Of a DNA stretch of 46,558 nucleotides, positions 1-8,041 are shown piece after piece. The stretch covers positions 1-46,558 of the forward strand of contig HF997975.1 of NCBI GenBank assembly GCA_000433635.1. The letters are read 5' to 3'. The stretch is from Ruminococcus sp. CAG:254 (lineage in GTDB: Bacteria > Bacillota > Clostridia > Oscillospirales > Ruminococcaceae). A model generated the notes under the pieces. That model did not search any database, was not told where the DNA came from, and saw nothing but the letters and a program-made list of their open reading frames with translations. Made by a program: the position numbers and the translations under genes. How positions within the stretch are numbered: position 1 is the stretch's first letter; every line of letters starts with the position of its first letter.

Positions 1-256
1 GTTAATGACATTGGACAAGCTGTCCCCCTTAACAGACGTATTAATGAGATGACATTGAAATCTAAGAGAAGTAAGCAAATGCTGTTCGCCATTCTAAAAA
101 CAAAGAAACTTCTTGTAAACTGTAATCTAAGAAAGATGGGTAATAAATTCGGAAAACGCAATCACCGGCGAACAGCACGAAGGCAAAGAGCGAAGCGATT
201 TTGCCGAACCATACGCAGTCGGTTTCCCTAAGAATCGTTTATTTTCAAAATGACAG
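1..256. other. Region without a recognisable gene, upstream of tRNA-Arg
   Basis: No gene can be supported here. A 60-codon open frame exists at 49-231, but it lacks a good ribosome binding site, is extremely Lys/Arg-rich and resembles no family I know. Around 165-245 a different frame has a more protein-like composition, but it is closed upstream by a stop. The stretch could be the decayed end of a gene or mobile element lying beside the tRNA gene. That is inference; no inverted repeat or transposase motif is visible. Confidence 0.4.
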
Positions 257-285
257 TTGCAATTTCCCCCAAACTATGTTATAAT
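257..285 (+). promoter_or_regulatory. Promoter of tRNA-Arg
   Basis: A sigma-A type promoter: -35 TTGCAA at 257-262, a 17-base spacer, and -10 TATAAT at 280-285. The predicted start near 291-293 is only a few bases before the mature 5' end of the tRNA at 295. Confidence 0.8.
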
Positions 286-294
286 AACATCGTT

Positions 295-369
295 GCCCCC
301 TTAGTTAAGTGGATATAACAAATTCCTCCTAAGAATTGGTCATCGGTTCGATTCCGGTAGGGGGTGCCA
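295..369 (+). tRNA. tRNA-Arg (anticodon CCT)
   Basis: The cloverleaf can be folded by hand. The acceptor arms 295-301 and 359-365 pair over 7 bp. The D stem is 304-307 with 316-319. The anticodon stem 321-325 with 333-337 closes the loop CTCCTAA, giving anticodon CCT, which reads the Arg codon AGG. The T arm 342-346 with 354-358 closes the loop TTCGATT. The discriminator base is G366 and CCA is encoded at 367-369. It has its own promoter and terminator, so it is a single-gene transcription unit. Confidence 0.95.
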
Positions 370-381
370 GATTCAGATTTT

Positions 382-419
382 CCCGTGCAGATTCCATTCT
401 GTACGGGATTTCTTTTTTT
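382..419 (+). terminator. Intrinsic terminator after tRNA-Arg
   Basis: A 10-bp stem (382-391 with 398-407, one G-T pair) and a 6-base loop are followed by a T-rich run to 419. It ends the tRNA transcript ahead of the next gene. Confidence 0.85.
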
Positions 420-488
420 CAATGGTTTAAACTGCCGGAATGTGGTTCATACTGATGGTAAATCCAATCATACAGGAGGAATTGCAAC

Positions 489-743
489 ATGGTAAAAGGG
501 GTTCATAAAAAAGTGATTGAAGTGCATCAGCCGGACAGTGCGTATTTTGAAAAGGCAATTTTTTATCTCCGTCCGGGCATCACGCAGCTGCCGCCGGAGC
601 TTGCACAGGCAGCCGCCAGAGAGTATTTGCAGGAACTAGAACCGAACCCGTTGCCGCCGTTTTGGAAGCGGACATTGCCGCTGTTTTGCAGTGCGGTGCT
701 CTCAGCAGCGGCAGCGTGTGCGGTTTGTTTTGCAGTCCTGTAA
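489..743 (+). CDS. Small hypothetical protein with a C-terminal membrane anchor
   Basis: This 84-residue protein belongs to no family I recognise. The ATG is preceded by a good AGGAGG Shine-Dalgarno sequence at about 8 bases, which supports it as a real gene. Residues 1-57 are hydrophilic and begin with a basic stretch. Residues about 63-84 form one Ala/Cys/Leu-rich hydrophobic segment that runs to the C-terminus, as in a tail-anchored protein with its N-terminus in the cytoplasm. It stands alone between the tRNA terminator and the promoter of the downstream methylase gene. No function can be proposed. Confidence 0.7.
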   Translation: MVKGVHKKVIEVHQPDSAYFEKAIFYLRPGITQLPPELAQAAAREYLQELEPNPLPPFWKRTLPLFCSAVLSAAAACAVCFAVL

Positions 744-814
744 AATTTCAGAATCAACGGTTGCAGAAAATTTTCCATTTCCGCAAAAACTTTATGAAAA
801 CCAGAAAAAAGACC

Positions 815-843
815 TTGTACTTTTTTTGGAAACATGCTATAAT
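815..843 (+). promoter_or_regulatory. Promoter of the rlmB-like gene
   Basis: -35 TTGTAC at 815-820, a 17-base spacer and a perfect -10 TATAAT at 838-843. Transcription should start near 850, which gives a leader of about 100 bases. Confidence 0.75.
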
Positions 844-920
844 AAAAGTCATGGTATTCTGCCATGACTTTTATTCATTTTTGAAACTTACCAGCCGGAA
901 AAAAGAAGATGTCCGGCTGG
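843..920 (+). promoter_or_regulatory. Two hairpins in the rlmB promoter and leader
   Basis: A perfect 12-bp inverted repeat (843-854 with 862-873, 7-base loop) starts inside the -10 box and spans the predicted start site. A second 8-bp repeat (891-898 with 913-920) lies just before the gene. The first could be an operator or a 5'-end stabilising hairpin. No known riboswitch is recognised. Confidence 0.45.
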
Positions 921-953
921 CATTTACACCAGAAGAGGACTGAGGAAATTTAG

Positions 954-1739
954 ATGAAGCCGGAAAGACAACCAAGAAACCGTACCGCTGCCCCACAGGA
1001 AGAAGAAAACCGCATTGCCGGAAGAAATCCGGTCATGGAGGCTTTGAAGAGCGGTACGCCGTTAGATACGATTTATATGAGCGGAAAACAGGGCATTTTA
1101 GGGCAGATTGCACAGCTGGCAGCCGATCAGGGCATTCCAGTGAAGATTGTTTCAGATGCTCGGTTATCCCAGATGACCCGCCAGACCCATCAGGGTGTTG
1201 TGGCAGACGGTGCTTGTGCAACCTATGCCAGCATTGCAGAAATCTTGGAATACGCTGCGGAAAAAGGCGAAAAACCGCTGCTGCTGATTTGCGATGAAAT
1301 TCAGGATCCGCACAATTTGGGTGCAATTTTGCGAACCGCAGAGGCGGCAGGCTTTCATGGTATCATCCTTCCGAAACGGCGAAGTGCATCGTTGAATGCA
1401 ACCGTTGCAAAGACCTCTGCCGGTGCAGTTAGCTGGGTGAAAGTGGCGAGAGTCCCCAATTTGGTGGCAGCCATGGAAGAACTCAAGCAAAACGGTATTT
1501 GGATTTACGGAACAGATGCTGCCGGAACGGATTATACGCAGACAGATTTTCGGGATGGCACAGCGTTTGTCATCGGCTCAGAGGGAAATGGCATGGGTCG
1601 ACTGGTGCGGGAACACTGCGATCAGCTGCTCAGCCTGCCGATGTACGGAAAAGTCAATTCCCTGAATGCATCCGTTGCAGCCAGCATTTTTATGTATGAG
1701 GCAGTGCGGCAGCGGCGGAATCCATCCGGAAAACCATAA
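954..1739 (+). CDS. rlmB: 23S rRNA (guanosine-2'-O-)-methyltransferase, RlmB/TrmH family
   Basis: A SPOUT-class methylase that uses S-adenosylmethionine to 2'-O-methylate an RNA ribose; the closest family is RlmB (G2251 of 23S rRNA). The 261 residues match the family length. After a basic tail of about 20 residues comes an N-terminal substrate-binding domain beginning IAGRNPVMEAL. The three SpoU motifs follow: DPHNLGAILRTAEAAG near residues 118-133, VIGSEGNGMGRLVRE near 203-217, and LPMYGKVNSLNASVAAS near 225-241, which forms the trefoil-knot cofactor site. The start codon follows a GAGGAAA ribosome site. A paralogue lies at 11902-12702, so exact target assignment between the two is tentative. 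Confidence 0.9.
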   Translation: MKPERQPRNRTAAPQEEENRIAGRNPVMEALKSGTPLDTIYMSGKQGILGQIAQLAADQGIPVKIVSDARLSQMTRQTHQGVVADGACATYASIAEILEYAAEKGEKPLLLICDEIQDPHNLGAILRTAEAAGFHGIILPKRRSASLNATVAKTSAGAVSWVKVARVPNLVAAMEELKQNGIWIYGTDAAGTDYTQTDFRDGTAFVIGSEGNGMGRLVREHCDQLLSLPMYGKVNSLNASVAASIFMYEAVRQRRNPSGKP

Positions 1740-1795
1740 GTTGCAGAATCTGCCGTTCTGCAATCCCCTGCTTTAAAGGAGTGTAACAGCAAAAT

Positions 1796-4700
1796 ATGGC
1801 AAATCAAAAATTTTCCGTTGAGGAAATTTTAAAAGAATATCAGTCCGACGAAGCAACGAAAGGGAAAAAAGAATCTCCGTCCGGAAAGCTGGAAACACAA
1901 AAAATGTTGAATCATGCCGCCGGCAGAAGAAACGTACCACCGAGTACCGAAGCATCTGCGGAGGCGTATTCTTATGCATCCAGCCGCACCAGACAGCGTA
2001 CCCCGTATTCTCCTTACCGTTCTGAAATGGCGGCAAATATCAATCAAATCAAACAGAATCGCTATCAGCGGCGAACCGATGTAGAAGAGAGCCGAACCGC
2101 TGCGTTCCAGACGCTGGAACTCATGCGGCCAAAGGTGTCATTTGTCCGTTCTCCTGCCATTCGTCCGCAGACCACACCGAATCCAAAGAGCGACCATATT
2201 TCAGATTATGACGGTGCAGTTTTGTTAGAACAGCCGGAATCTGAACAGAAGCCGGAGCAGCCGGTATATCAGCCAGCGATTCAGGAAATGCAGGATTCCA
2301 CCCGTGCCAAAGAGAAGAAGCAGGCACAGAAAAGTCGGAAGCCCAAGAAGCGTACCGAGCAATCTTATCAGCGAGAATCACTGACAGAACCAGAACCAGA
2401 GTGGCGAAAGGCAAAGACGGAAACATTTCCGGCAATTACGCCAACACAGACCTTGCAGGAAACCTTGCGAGAGGCACAGGAGGCAGTTGCAAAGGCAGAG
2501 GCGGAAGCGGCTGCGGCAGTTGCTGCCTTAAAGGCGGAACAACAGCAGCCACAGAAAAAACAGCCGATTTCACATGCATTTGAAACGCTGCTGACCAGTC
2601 CTGCAAAACAACAGGAAAAACAGCAAAAGCAACAGCAGGAGAAAAAGCAGCCTGTTGCGAAAAGATGGTTTTCTGGGAAGAAACGAGTTCCGCAGGTCAA
2701 TCATACAGCACCGCCGAGTTATCCAGAGCCTGCGGAGGCGTATCGGCAACCAGTAGAACCACAGCCGAAGCCGTATACACCACCCGTGCAAAAGGTAGAA
2801 GAGCCGAAGCCCTATACACCGCCAGTGCAAAAGGTAGAAGAGCCGAAGCCGTATATGCCACCTGTGCGAAAGGTAGAAGAGCCGAAGCCGTATACACCAC
2901 CTGTGCAGAAAGTGGAAGAGCCAAAGCCCTATACACCACCAGTGCAAAAGGTAAAAGAGCCGAAGCCGTATACACCGCCTGTACAAAAAGTGAAAGAGCC
3001 AAAGCCGTATACAACACCGGTGAAAAAGGTAGAAGAGCCGAAGCCGTATACATCACCTGTACAAAAAGTAGAAGAGCCGAAGCCGTATACATCACCTGTA
3101 CAAAAGGCAGAAGAGCCAAAGCCGTATACACCACCGGTGCAGAAAGTGGAAGAGCCGAAGCCCTATACACCGCTTGTACAAAAGATGGAAGAGCCAAAGC
3201 CGCATACACCACCGGTGCAGAAAGTGGAAGAGCCGAAGCCCTATACACCATCGGTGCAGAAAGTGGAAGAGCCGAAGCCGTATACACCACCTGTGAAAAA
3301 GGTGGAAGAGCCGAAGCCATACACACCACCTGTGCAAGAACCTGTACAGGAAGAAGTAACAGTTTCGACAACATCAGAACCGCTTGAATCGACTCCGGAA
3401 CAGAAGCCGAAAAAGAAAAAATGGTGGCAATGGTGGAAAAAAGAAACGCCATCTGTACTGAAATTCGCACAGCCAGAAGAATCATACATGCAGCCCGTGC
3501 AGGAAGAGCCTGTACAACCGGAAACGTCCTATATACCGCCTGTGCAAGAACCTGCACAGATAGAAGAATCACCAATTATCACAGAACCAGTTGAACCAAC
3601 TCCAGTACAGAAACCCAAAAAACAGAAAAAGGCACGGAAGAAAAAAGAAAAGCCGTCCAAGCAGCAATTTGCCCAGCCGGAAGAATCGTATGCACCACCT
3701 GTGCAGGAATATACGCAGCCGGAAGAAGCGTATGCACCACCTGTGCAGGAATATACGCAGCCAGAAGAAGCGTATATGCCGCCAGTGCAAGAATATATGC
3801 AGCCGGAAGAACCGTATACACCACCCGTGCAAGAATATACGCAGCCGGAAGAAGCGTATATGCCGCCAGTGCAAGAATATATGCAACCGGAAGAATCACC
3901 AGTTGCCACGGAATCAGAACTAGTTAAATCAACCCCAATACAGAAGCCCAAAAAACAGAAGAAAGTACGGCAGAAAAAAGAAAAGAAGCCAAAGAAACAA
4001 AAATCAATTCCAGTGGAAGAATCCACTCCAGTGCCTGTCACAAATGACGTGCCAAATTCAGAATCAGAATTTGCAGCAGGTTATGCACCAGCGGAACAAC
4101 CGCTGGAAACCGATTGGACAACAGAAGAATCTTCTCATTCAGGATGGTGGGACGATTCAGAATCGAAAATCCCAGGTTCAAGCGGATTTGACCCGACGGA
4201 AGAACCAGCACCGCAGCCAGAAGAAAACGAGTCTTATACAGCAAGATTCAAGAAAGTTGTGGTTCAGGAAAGCACTTATACTGAACCAGAACAGCCGAAA
4301 AAACCGAGAAAACCAAAGAAAGAAAAAACGCCACGGGTGAAAGTACAGAAGCCTGTTCCGCCAGAACCGAAATCCATTCCCAATCAGGAAGCGGAAATTC
4401 GGGTCAACATCAATTTGCTGCGGAACGCCGTCTTTTTCCGGACAGTATCGCTGGCAGTATTGACCGTAATTGGTGCATTTCTTGCCATCGGAGAATCGAG
4501 TTATACGCTCTTGTATCCGGCATTATCACAGCTGATGACGGTACGGGGATATTGTTTCCTGCATTTGATTTTAGGGCTGTTGATTCTGTTTATTACATTT
4601 CCAACCGTCATCAATGGAATGCGAAAGCTGTTCCATCGAGAGGCAGACAGCGACACGATTGCAGCAATGCCATTGATTCCGTGTCTGCTGACCGTTCTGG

Positions 4701-6115
4701 CAACGATTTTCGTTCCAGAGCCCATGCAGCATAACTTAGTGCATATTTTCTTGCCGGTTTCCAGCTTTATTTTGCTGATGAACTCTATCGGGAAATTATT
4801 CATCATTCGCCGTGCAACTCGGAACTTTGCCCTGCTGACGAAAAACTTTGAAAAGTATATTGTCACCTGTGTGCAGAGTGAAACAGCAGCCGAAGAATTG
4901 ACCCGTGGGGTAGTGCAAGATTATCCGATTCTGGCAACCATCCGGAAAACAAAACAGATGTCGGATTTCCTCCGCCATACGTATGCATCCGATTTAGCAG
5001 ACCGATTCAGCAAGAAATTAGCACCGATTGTCGCTGGAATTTCCCTGTTGCTGGCAGCTGCTATCACGGGAATCCGCATTGGCGTTCTGGAAACACCAGC
5101 AGAAAATATTCCATTTTTCTGTTCTGTTTTGACAATGCTTCTGACTGCCGGATGCAGTGCCGGAATTCCATTGACTGTGAATCTGCCATTAGACCGTGCC
5201 TCGAAGCGGCTTTGTCCGCACGGCTGTACATTGCTGGGCTATCAGAGCGTAGACGATTTTTATGACGTAAATTCTATTTTAGTTCCAGCAGCAACGCTCT
5301 TCCCGAAGCAGTCCATTACCATCAGCGGTATCAAGAACTTCTCTGGTTTCCAGGTGGAAGAAGCATTGCTGGATGCTGCTAGCATGGTTTATGCTGCTGA
5401 CAGCATTTTACAGAACGCATTTGCAGCGTTGGTAGAAGAAAAAGATGGCGGGATGCTCTATCAGGTAGAAGATTGTTCCTATGAGGACAACCTCGGAATT
5501 TGTGGCTGGATTCGTCACCGTCGGGTGCTGTTGGGCAATCGGGAAATGATGATGGCTCATCATGTTGAAGGCATGCCGACAAAGGTTCGGGAACTGGAAA
5601 TGACCAGCGGTAGCCAAGATGTTTTGTATTTGTCTGTCAGCGGTGTTGTGGCAGGGATGTTTGTCATTGATATTACCGCTGACCCGATGGTGAAACGTCA
5701 AATGCAGCGGTTGAAAGAAGAACAGATTTCCGTCATTGTTAAGAGTGTGGACAGTTGTATCACATTGCAGCGATTGACAACACTGTTCGGCGTGCCGGAT
5801 AGCATGCTGAAGATTCTGCCATCCGCCGATAATGATTTATACGAAAAAGAAACCGCTCCGCTGCAAGATGTGAGTGCTTCCACGATTCATGATGGTTCGT
5901 TCTTTGGAACGGCTCGTCTGCTGCTGGAAGCAAGAAGCATCAAACGGGCAGCAACGACAGGCTTATTATTACAGGTGATTGCTGTTATTTTGGGACTGTC
6001 CATTTGTATTGGTTATATTCTGGTCAATGGGTATGATAATATTACGTCACAAACCTTGTTATTCTTCCAGTTGGTGATGACAGGGTTGACCTTGTTGACC
6101 ACCCGCTTGAAATAA
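1796..6115 (+). CDS. Giant Pro-rich repeat protein with a degenerate P-type-ATPase-like membrane domain
   Basis: I know of no described function for this 1439-residue architecture. Residues 1-320 are hydrophilic with Gln/Ala-rich coil-like stretches. Residues 323-517 are fifteen tandem 13-residue units of the type EPKPYTPPVQKVE. Residues about 626-700 hold a second repeat of YTQPEEAYAPPVQE type. Lys-rich segments separate them. From about 870 the protein has a P1B-ATPase layout: four predicted helices, a short soluble loop, two helices, a soluble region of about 280 residues, then two final helices. The soluble region keeps an N-domain-like LLGNREMMM near 1245. Every catalytic motif is missing: no TGE loop, no CPC, DKTGTLT is replaced by VPAATLF at 1163-1169, and no TGD or GDGxND. 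It is therefore probably a non-transporting scaffold or sensor. It ends 8 bases before the LCP gene, with which it is probably co-transcribed. Confidence 0.75.
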   Translation: MANQKFSVEEILKEYQSDEATKGKKESPSGKLETQKMLNHAAGRRNVPPSTEASAEAYSYASSRTRQRTPYSPYRSEMAANINQIKQNRYQRRTDVEESRTAAFQTLELMRPKVSFVRSPAIRPQTTPNPKSDHISDYDGAVLLEQPESEQKPEQPVYQPAIQEMQDSTRAKEKKQAQKSRKPKKRTEQSYQRESLTEPEPEWRKAKTETFPAITPTQTLQETLREAQEAVAKAEAEAAAAVAALKAEQQQPQKKQPISHAFETLLTSPAKQQEKQQKQQQEKKQPVAKRWFSGKKRVPQVNHTAPPSYPEPAEAYRQPVEPQPKPYTPPVQKVEEPKPYTPPVQKVEEPKPYMPPVRKVEEPKPYTPPVQKVEEPKPYTPPVQKVKEPKPYTPPVQKVKEPKPYTTPVKKVEEPKPYTSPVQKVEEPKPYTSPVQKAEEPKPYTPPVQKVEEPKPYTPLVQKMEEPKPHTPPVQKVEEPKPYTPSVQKVEEPKPYTPPVKKVEEPKPYTPPVQEPVQEEVTVSTTSEPLESTPEQKPKKKKWWQWWKKETPSVLKFAQPEESYMQPVQEEPVQPETSYIPPVQEPAQIEESPIITEPVEPTPVQKPKKQKKARKKKEKPSKQQFAQPEESYAPPVQEYTQPEEAYAPPVQEYTQPEEAYMPPVQEYMQPEEPYTPPVQEYTQPEEAYMPPVQEYMQPEESPVATESELVKSTPIQKPKKQKKVRQKKEKKPKKQKSIPVEESTPVPVTNDVPNSESEFAAGYAPAEQPLETDWTTEESSHSGWWDDSESKIPGSSGFDPTEEPAPQPEENESYTARFKKVVVQESTYTEPEQPKKPRKPKKEKTPRVKVQKPVPPEPKSIPNQEAEIRVNINLLRNAVFFRTVSLAVLTVIGAFLAIGESSYTLLYPALSQLMTVRGYCFLHLILGLLILFITFPTVINGMRKLFHREADSDTIAAMPLIPCLLTVLATIFVPEPMQHNLVHIFLPVSSFILLMNSIGKLFIIRRATRNFALLTKNFEKYIVTCVQSETAAEELTRGVVQDYPILATIRKTKQMSDFLRHTYASDLADRFSKKLAPIVAGISLLLAAAITGIRIGVLETPAENIPFFCSVLTMLLTAGCSAGIPLTVNLPLDRASKRLCPHGCTLLGYQSVDDFYDVNSILVPAATLFPKQSITISGIKNFSGFQVEEALLDAASMVYAADSILQNAFAALVEEKDGGMLYQVEDCSYEDNLGICGWIRHRRVLLGNREMMMAHHVEGMPTKVRELEMTSGSQDVLYLSVSGVVAGMFVIDITADPMVKRQMQRLKEEQISVIVKSVDSCITLQRLTTLFGVPDSMLKILPSADNDLYEKETAPLQDVSASTIHDGSFFGTARLLLEARSIKRAATTGLLLQVIAVILGLSICIGYILVNGYDNITSQTLLFFQLVMTGLTLLTTRLK
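2762..3346 (+). repeat. 39-bp coding tandem repeat, 15 units
   Basis: Fifteen in-frame 39-bp units encode a 13-residue Pro/Lys/Glu motif (EPKPYTPPVQKVE). Units vary at a few positions (M for T, R or K for Q, K for E). Synonymous and conservative changes dominate, so the array is not a fresh collapse or expansion. Confidence 0.95.
3671..3898 (+). repeat. 42-bp coding tandem repeat, about 5 units
   Basis: In-frame units of 42 bp encode YTQPEEAYAPPVQE variants, a second and distinct repeat family in the same protein. It lies between two Lys-rich basic segments. Confidence 0.9.
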
Positions 6116-6123
6116 AGGAGGAA

Positions 6124-7935
6124 ATGGATTTGCGAAAACAACGCAATACCGATGCAGAGGAAACACAATTTGTTTCTGCCTCTGAAATTGCAGCGAAACG
6201 CTCTACCGATCAGCTGGATACCCAGCAATTAGATGCGGTACAAACGGAATATCGGGATCGAAACCCATACCGCAGAGAAAAACAGGAATTACACGGAACG
6301 CCGATGACTCCGGAACAGGAAGCGGCATCCTATCGAGAACAAACCTATAACAGCAATTATGGGAATGCATCCCAGCAGCCGTATAACAATGGCTATGGAA
6401 ACGCATCGCAACAGCCGTACAACAATGGTTACAGGAACGCATCGCAGCAGCCATACAACAATGGTTACGGGAACGCACAACAGCAGCCGTATAACAATGG
6501 TTATGGCAACGCACCCCAACAACCATACAACAATGATTATGGCAACGCACCGCAGCAACCGTATAACAATGGTTATGGGAACGCACCGCAGCAACCGTAC
6601 AACAACGGTTATGGCAATGCACCGCAACAACCGTATAACAACGGTTATGGCAATGCACCGCAACAGCCATACAATAATGGTTATAGCAATGCACCCCAAC
6701 AGCCGTATAACAATAGCTACAGCAATGCACCGCAGCAACCGCATTATAACACTTATAACAATAATGCCCCTCGGCAAAATTATGCTGGTGGACAGCAGCA
6801 TTCCGGTTCTTCCTATCGGGGAACTGCAACAACTGCTTCTCCACGTCCGCAGCGGCAGCAAGCTGCACCACCGCCGCAAAAGCCGCCAGTTTCTTCACAG
6901 CGAAGTACAAGCCAGCGAACTGCTCCGGCAGAGCCGGTTCGTCAGAAAGCTGCTCGTACCAGAAGCCCGAAAAGTCGAGTCGGTGGCGGCATTTTAGGGA
7001 AAGCCATTCGGGCGGTTTTATGGGTGATTATCATTGTGTTTGTGCTGTATTCCGCTGTTTCCCTGATTGGAATCTTACGAATGCATCGGGAAACCGCAGA
7101 AAATCGTGCGAATATCTCGGATGTTATGGATGCTGCTTATGTCAGTAATGTGCTATTGATTGGAACGGATTCCAGAGACCTTTCACAAGAACGAGGGCGT
7201 TCCGATTCCATGATTTTAGCGTCCATCAATAAGAAAACCAGGGAATTGACCCTGACTTCTTTTCTGAGAGATAGCTATGTTTATATTGATGATGAATATG
7301 GATATGGCAAGCTGAATGCAGCGTATTCCTATGGCGGAGCAGGGTTGCTGATGGATACCATCGAATCGAACTATGGCGTGCGAATTGATGATTATATTTT
7401 GATCTCCTTTGCAGCCTGTGCGAATGTCATTGATGCAGTTGGTGGGGTAAAGTTAGACCTCACTGATGAAGAAGCAGATGCCGTCAACGAAATTCTCATC
7501 AGTGAAGTGAATGAGCTGATGGGGGATGACCGGAACGATGATTTGTTAGATTGTGGCGGTAAACAGAAGTTAGACGGCAAGCAAGCACTCTCTTACAGCC
7601 GAATCCGTTATGTTGGCAATGCAGACTTTGAACGGGCAAGCAGACAGCGAACCGTGATGACACAGGTTCTGAAAAAGGCAGCAGTCAACCCCGTTGCTAT
7701 GGCGAGAATTTTTGTGACAGCATTGCCGGAACTGTCCACGAATTTATCTGTTGGAAAATCTTATGGTTATACGCTACGTGCACCGATTTTGTTGATCGGT
7801 TATCAGTTGAAAACGCAGCAGATTCCAGCAGATGACACCTTTTATGGGGATGATGTTGACGGAGAGTCGGTTTTAAGAGTAGATTGCGATGCAAATCGGC
7901 AAGTGCTAAAAGACACGATTTATCGAAAATCGTAA
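6124..7935 (+). CDS. LytR-CpsA-Psr (LCP) family protein with Asn/Gln/Tyr repeat tail
   Basis: LCP enzymes move undecaprenyl-linked glycopolymers onto peptidoglycan at the outer face of the membrane. The 603-residue protein has a long cytoplasmic N-terminus with eleven 12-residue units of NAPQQPYNNGYG type (residues about 81-209) and a basic Pro/Ser/Arg linker. One transmembrane helix lies near 294-318 and the LCP domain at about 338-530. Conserved acidic and Arg positions are present: GTDSRD, GRSDSMIL, SFLRDSYV, KLNAAYSYGG and DFERASRQR. A second in-frame start, TTG at 6130, sits 8 bases from the AGGAGG site, whereas the ATG used here is only 2 bases away, so the TTG may be the true start. 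It follows the pseudo-ATPase gene closely and ends in a strong terminator. Confidence 0.9.
   Translation: MDLRKQRNTDAEETQFVSASEIAAKRSTDQLDTQQLDAVQTEYRDRNPYRREKQELHGTPMTPEQEAASYREQTYNSNYGNASQQPYNNGYGNASQQPYNNGYRNASQQPYNNGYGNAQQQPYNNGYGNAPQQPYNNDYGNAPQQPYNNGYGNAPQQPYNNGYGNAPQQPYNNGYGNAPQQPYNNGYSNAPQQPYNNSYSNAPQQPHYNTYNNNAPRQNYAGGQQHSGSSYRGTATTASPRPQRQQAAPPPQKPPVSSQRSTSQRTAPAEPVRQKAARTRSPKSRVGGGILGKAIRAVLWVIIIVFVLYSAVSLIGILRMHRETAENRANISDVMDAAYVSNVLLIGTDSRDLSQERGRSDSMILASINKKTRELTLTSFLRDSYVYIDDEYGYGKLNAAYSYGGAGLLMDTIESNYGVRIDDYILISFAACANVIDAVGGVKLDLTDEEADAVNEILISEVNELMGDDRNDDLLDCGGKQKLDGKQALSYSRIRYVGNADFERASRQRTVMTQVLKKAAVNPVAMARIFVTALPELSTNLSVGKSYGYTLRAPILLIGYQLKTQQIPADDTFYGDDVDGESVLRVDCDANRQVLKDTIYRKS
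6364..6750 (+). repeat. 36-bp coding tandem repeat, 10 full units plus a partial
   Basis: In-frame 36-bp units encode the 12-residue motif NA(S/P)QQPYNNGYG. The array is Asn/Gln/Tyr-rich and low in charge, like a prion-like disordered segment, and is predicted to be on the cytoplasmic side of the membrane. Confidence 0.95.
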
Positions 7936-7942
7936 AACACAT

Positions 7943-7983
7943 AAAAAAATAACAGCTGGAGAAACACCAGCTGTTATTTTTTT
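7943..7983 (+). terminator. Terminator after the LCP gene
   Basis: A perfect 17-bp inverted repeat (7943-7959 with 7967-7983) has a 7-base loop, an A-run on one side and a T-run on the other, so it could work in both directions. It separates the LCP gene from spoIIR. Confidence 0.9.
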
Positions 7984-8041
7984 GTCTTCGTGTGTATAAA
8001 ACGTGCAAAGGTTGCCCATGCTTTTGATGAGGTGAAAAGAA

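Noticed and set aside
2762..3346. CRISPR-like array (regular 39-bp period)
   Set aside because: Units are directly contiguous with no unique spacers and encode an in-frame peptide repeat. The same holds for the 36-bp array at 6364-6750 and the 39-bp array at 24213-24407.
2697..3575. Minus-strand and alternative-frame open frames across the Pro-rich repeat
   Set aside because: The 39-bp repeat is a multiple of three, so all frames stay open. Only the 1439-residue frame is continuous with the membrane domain.
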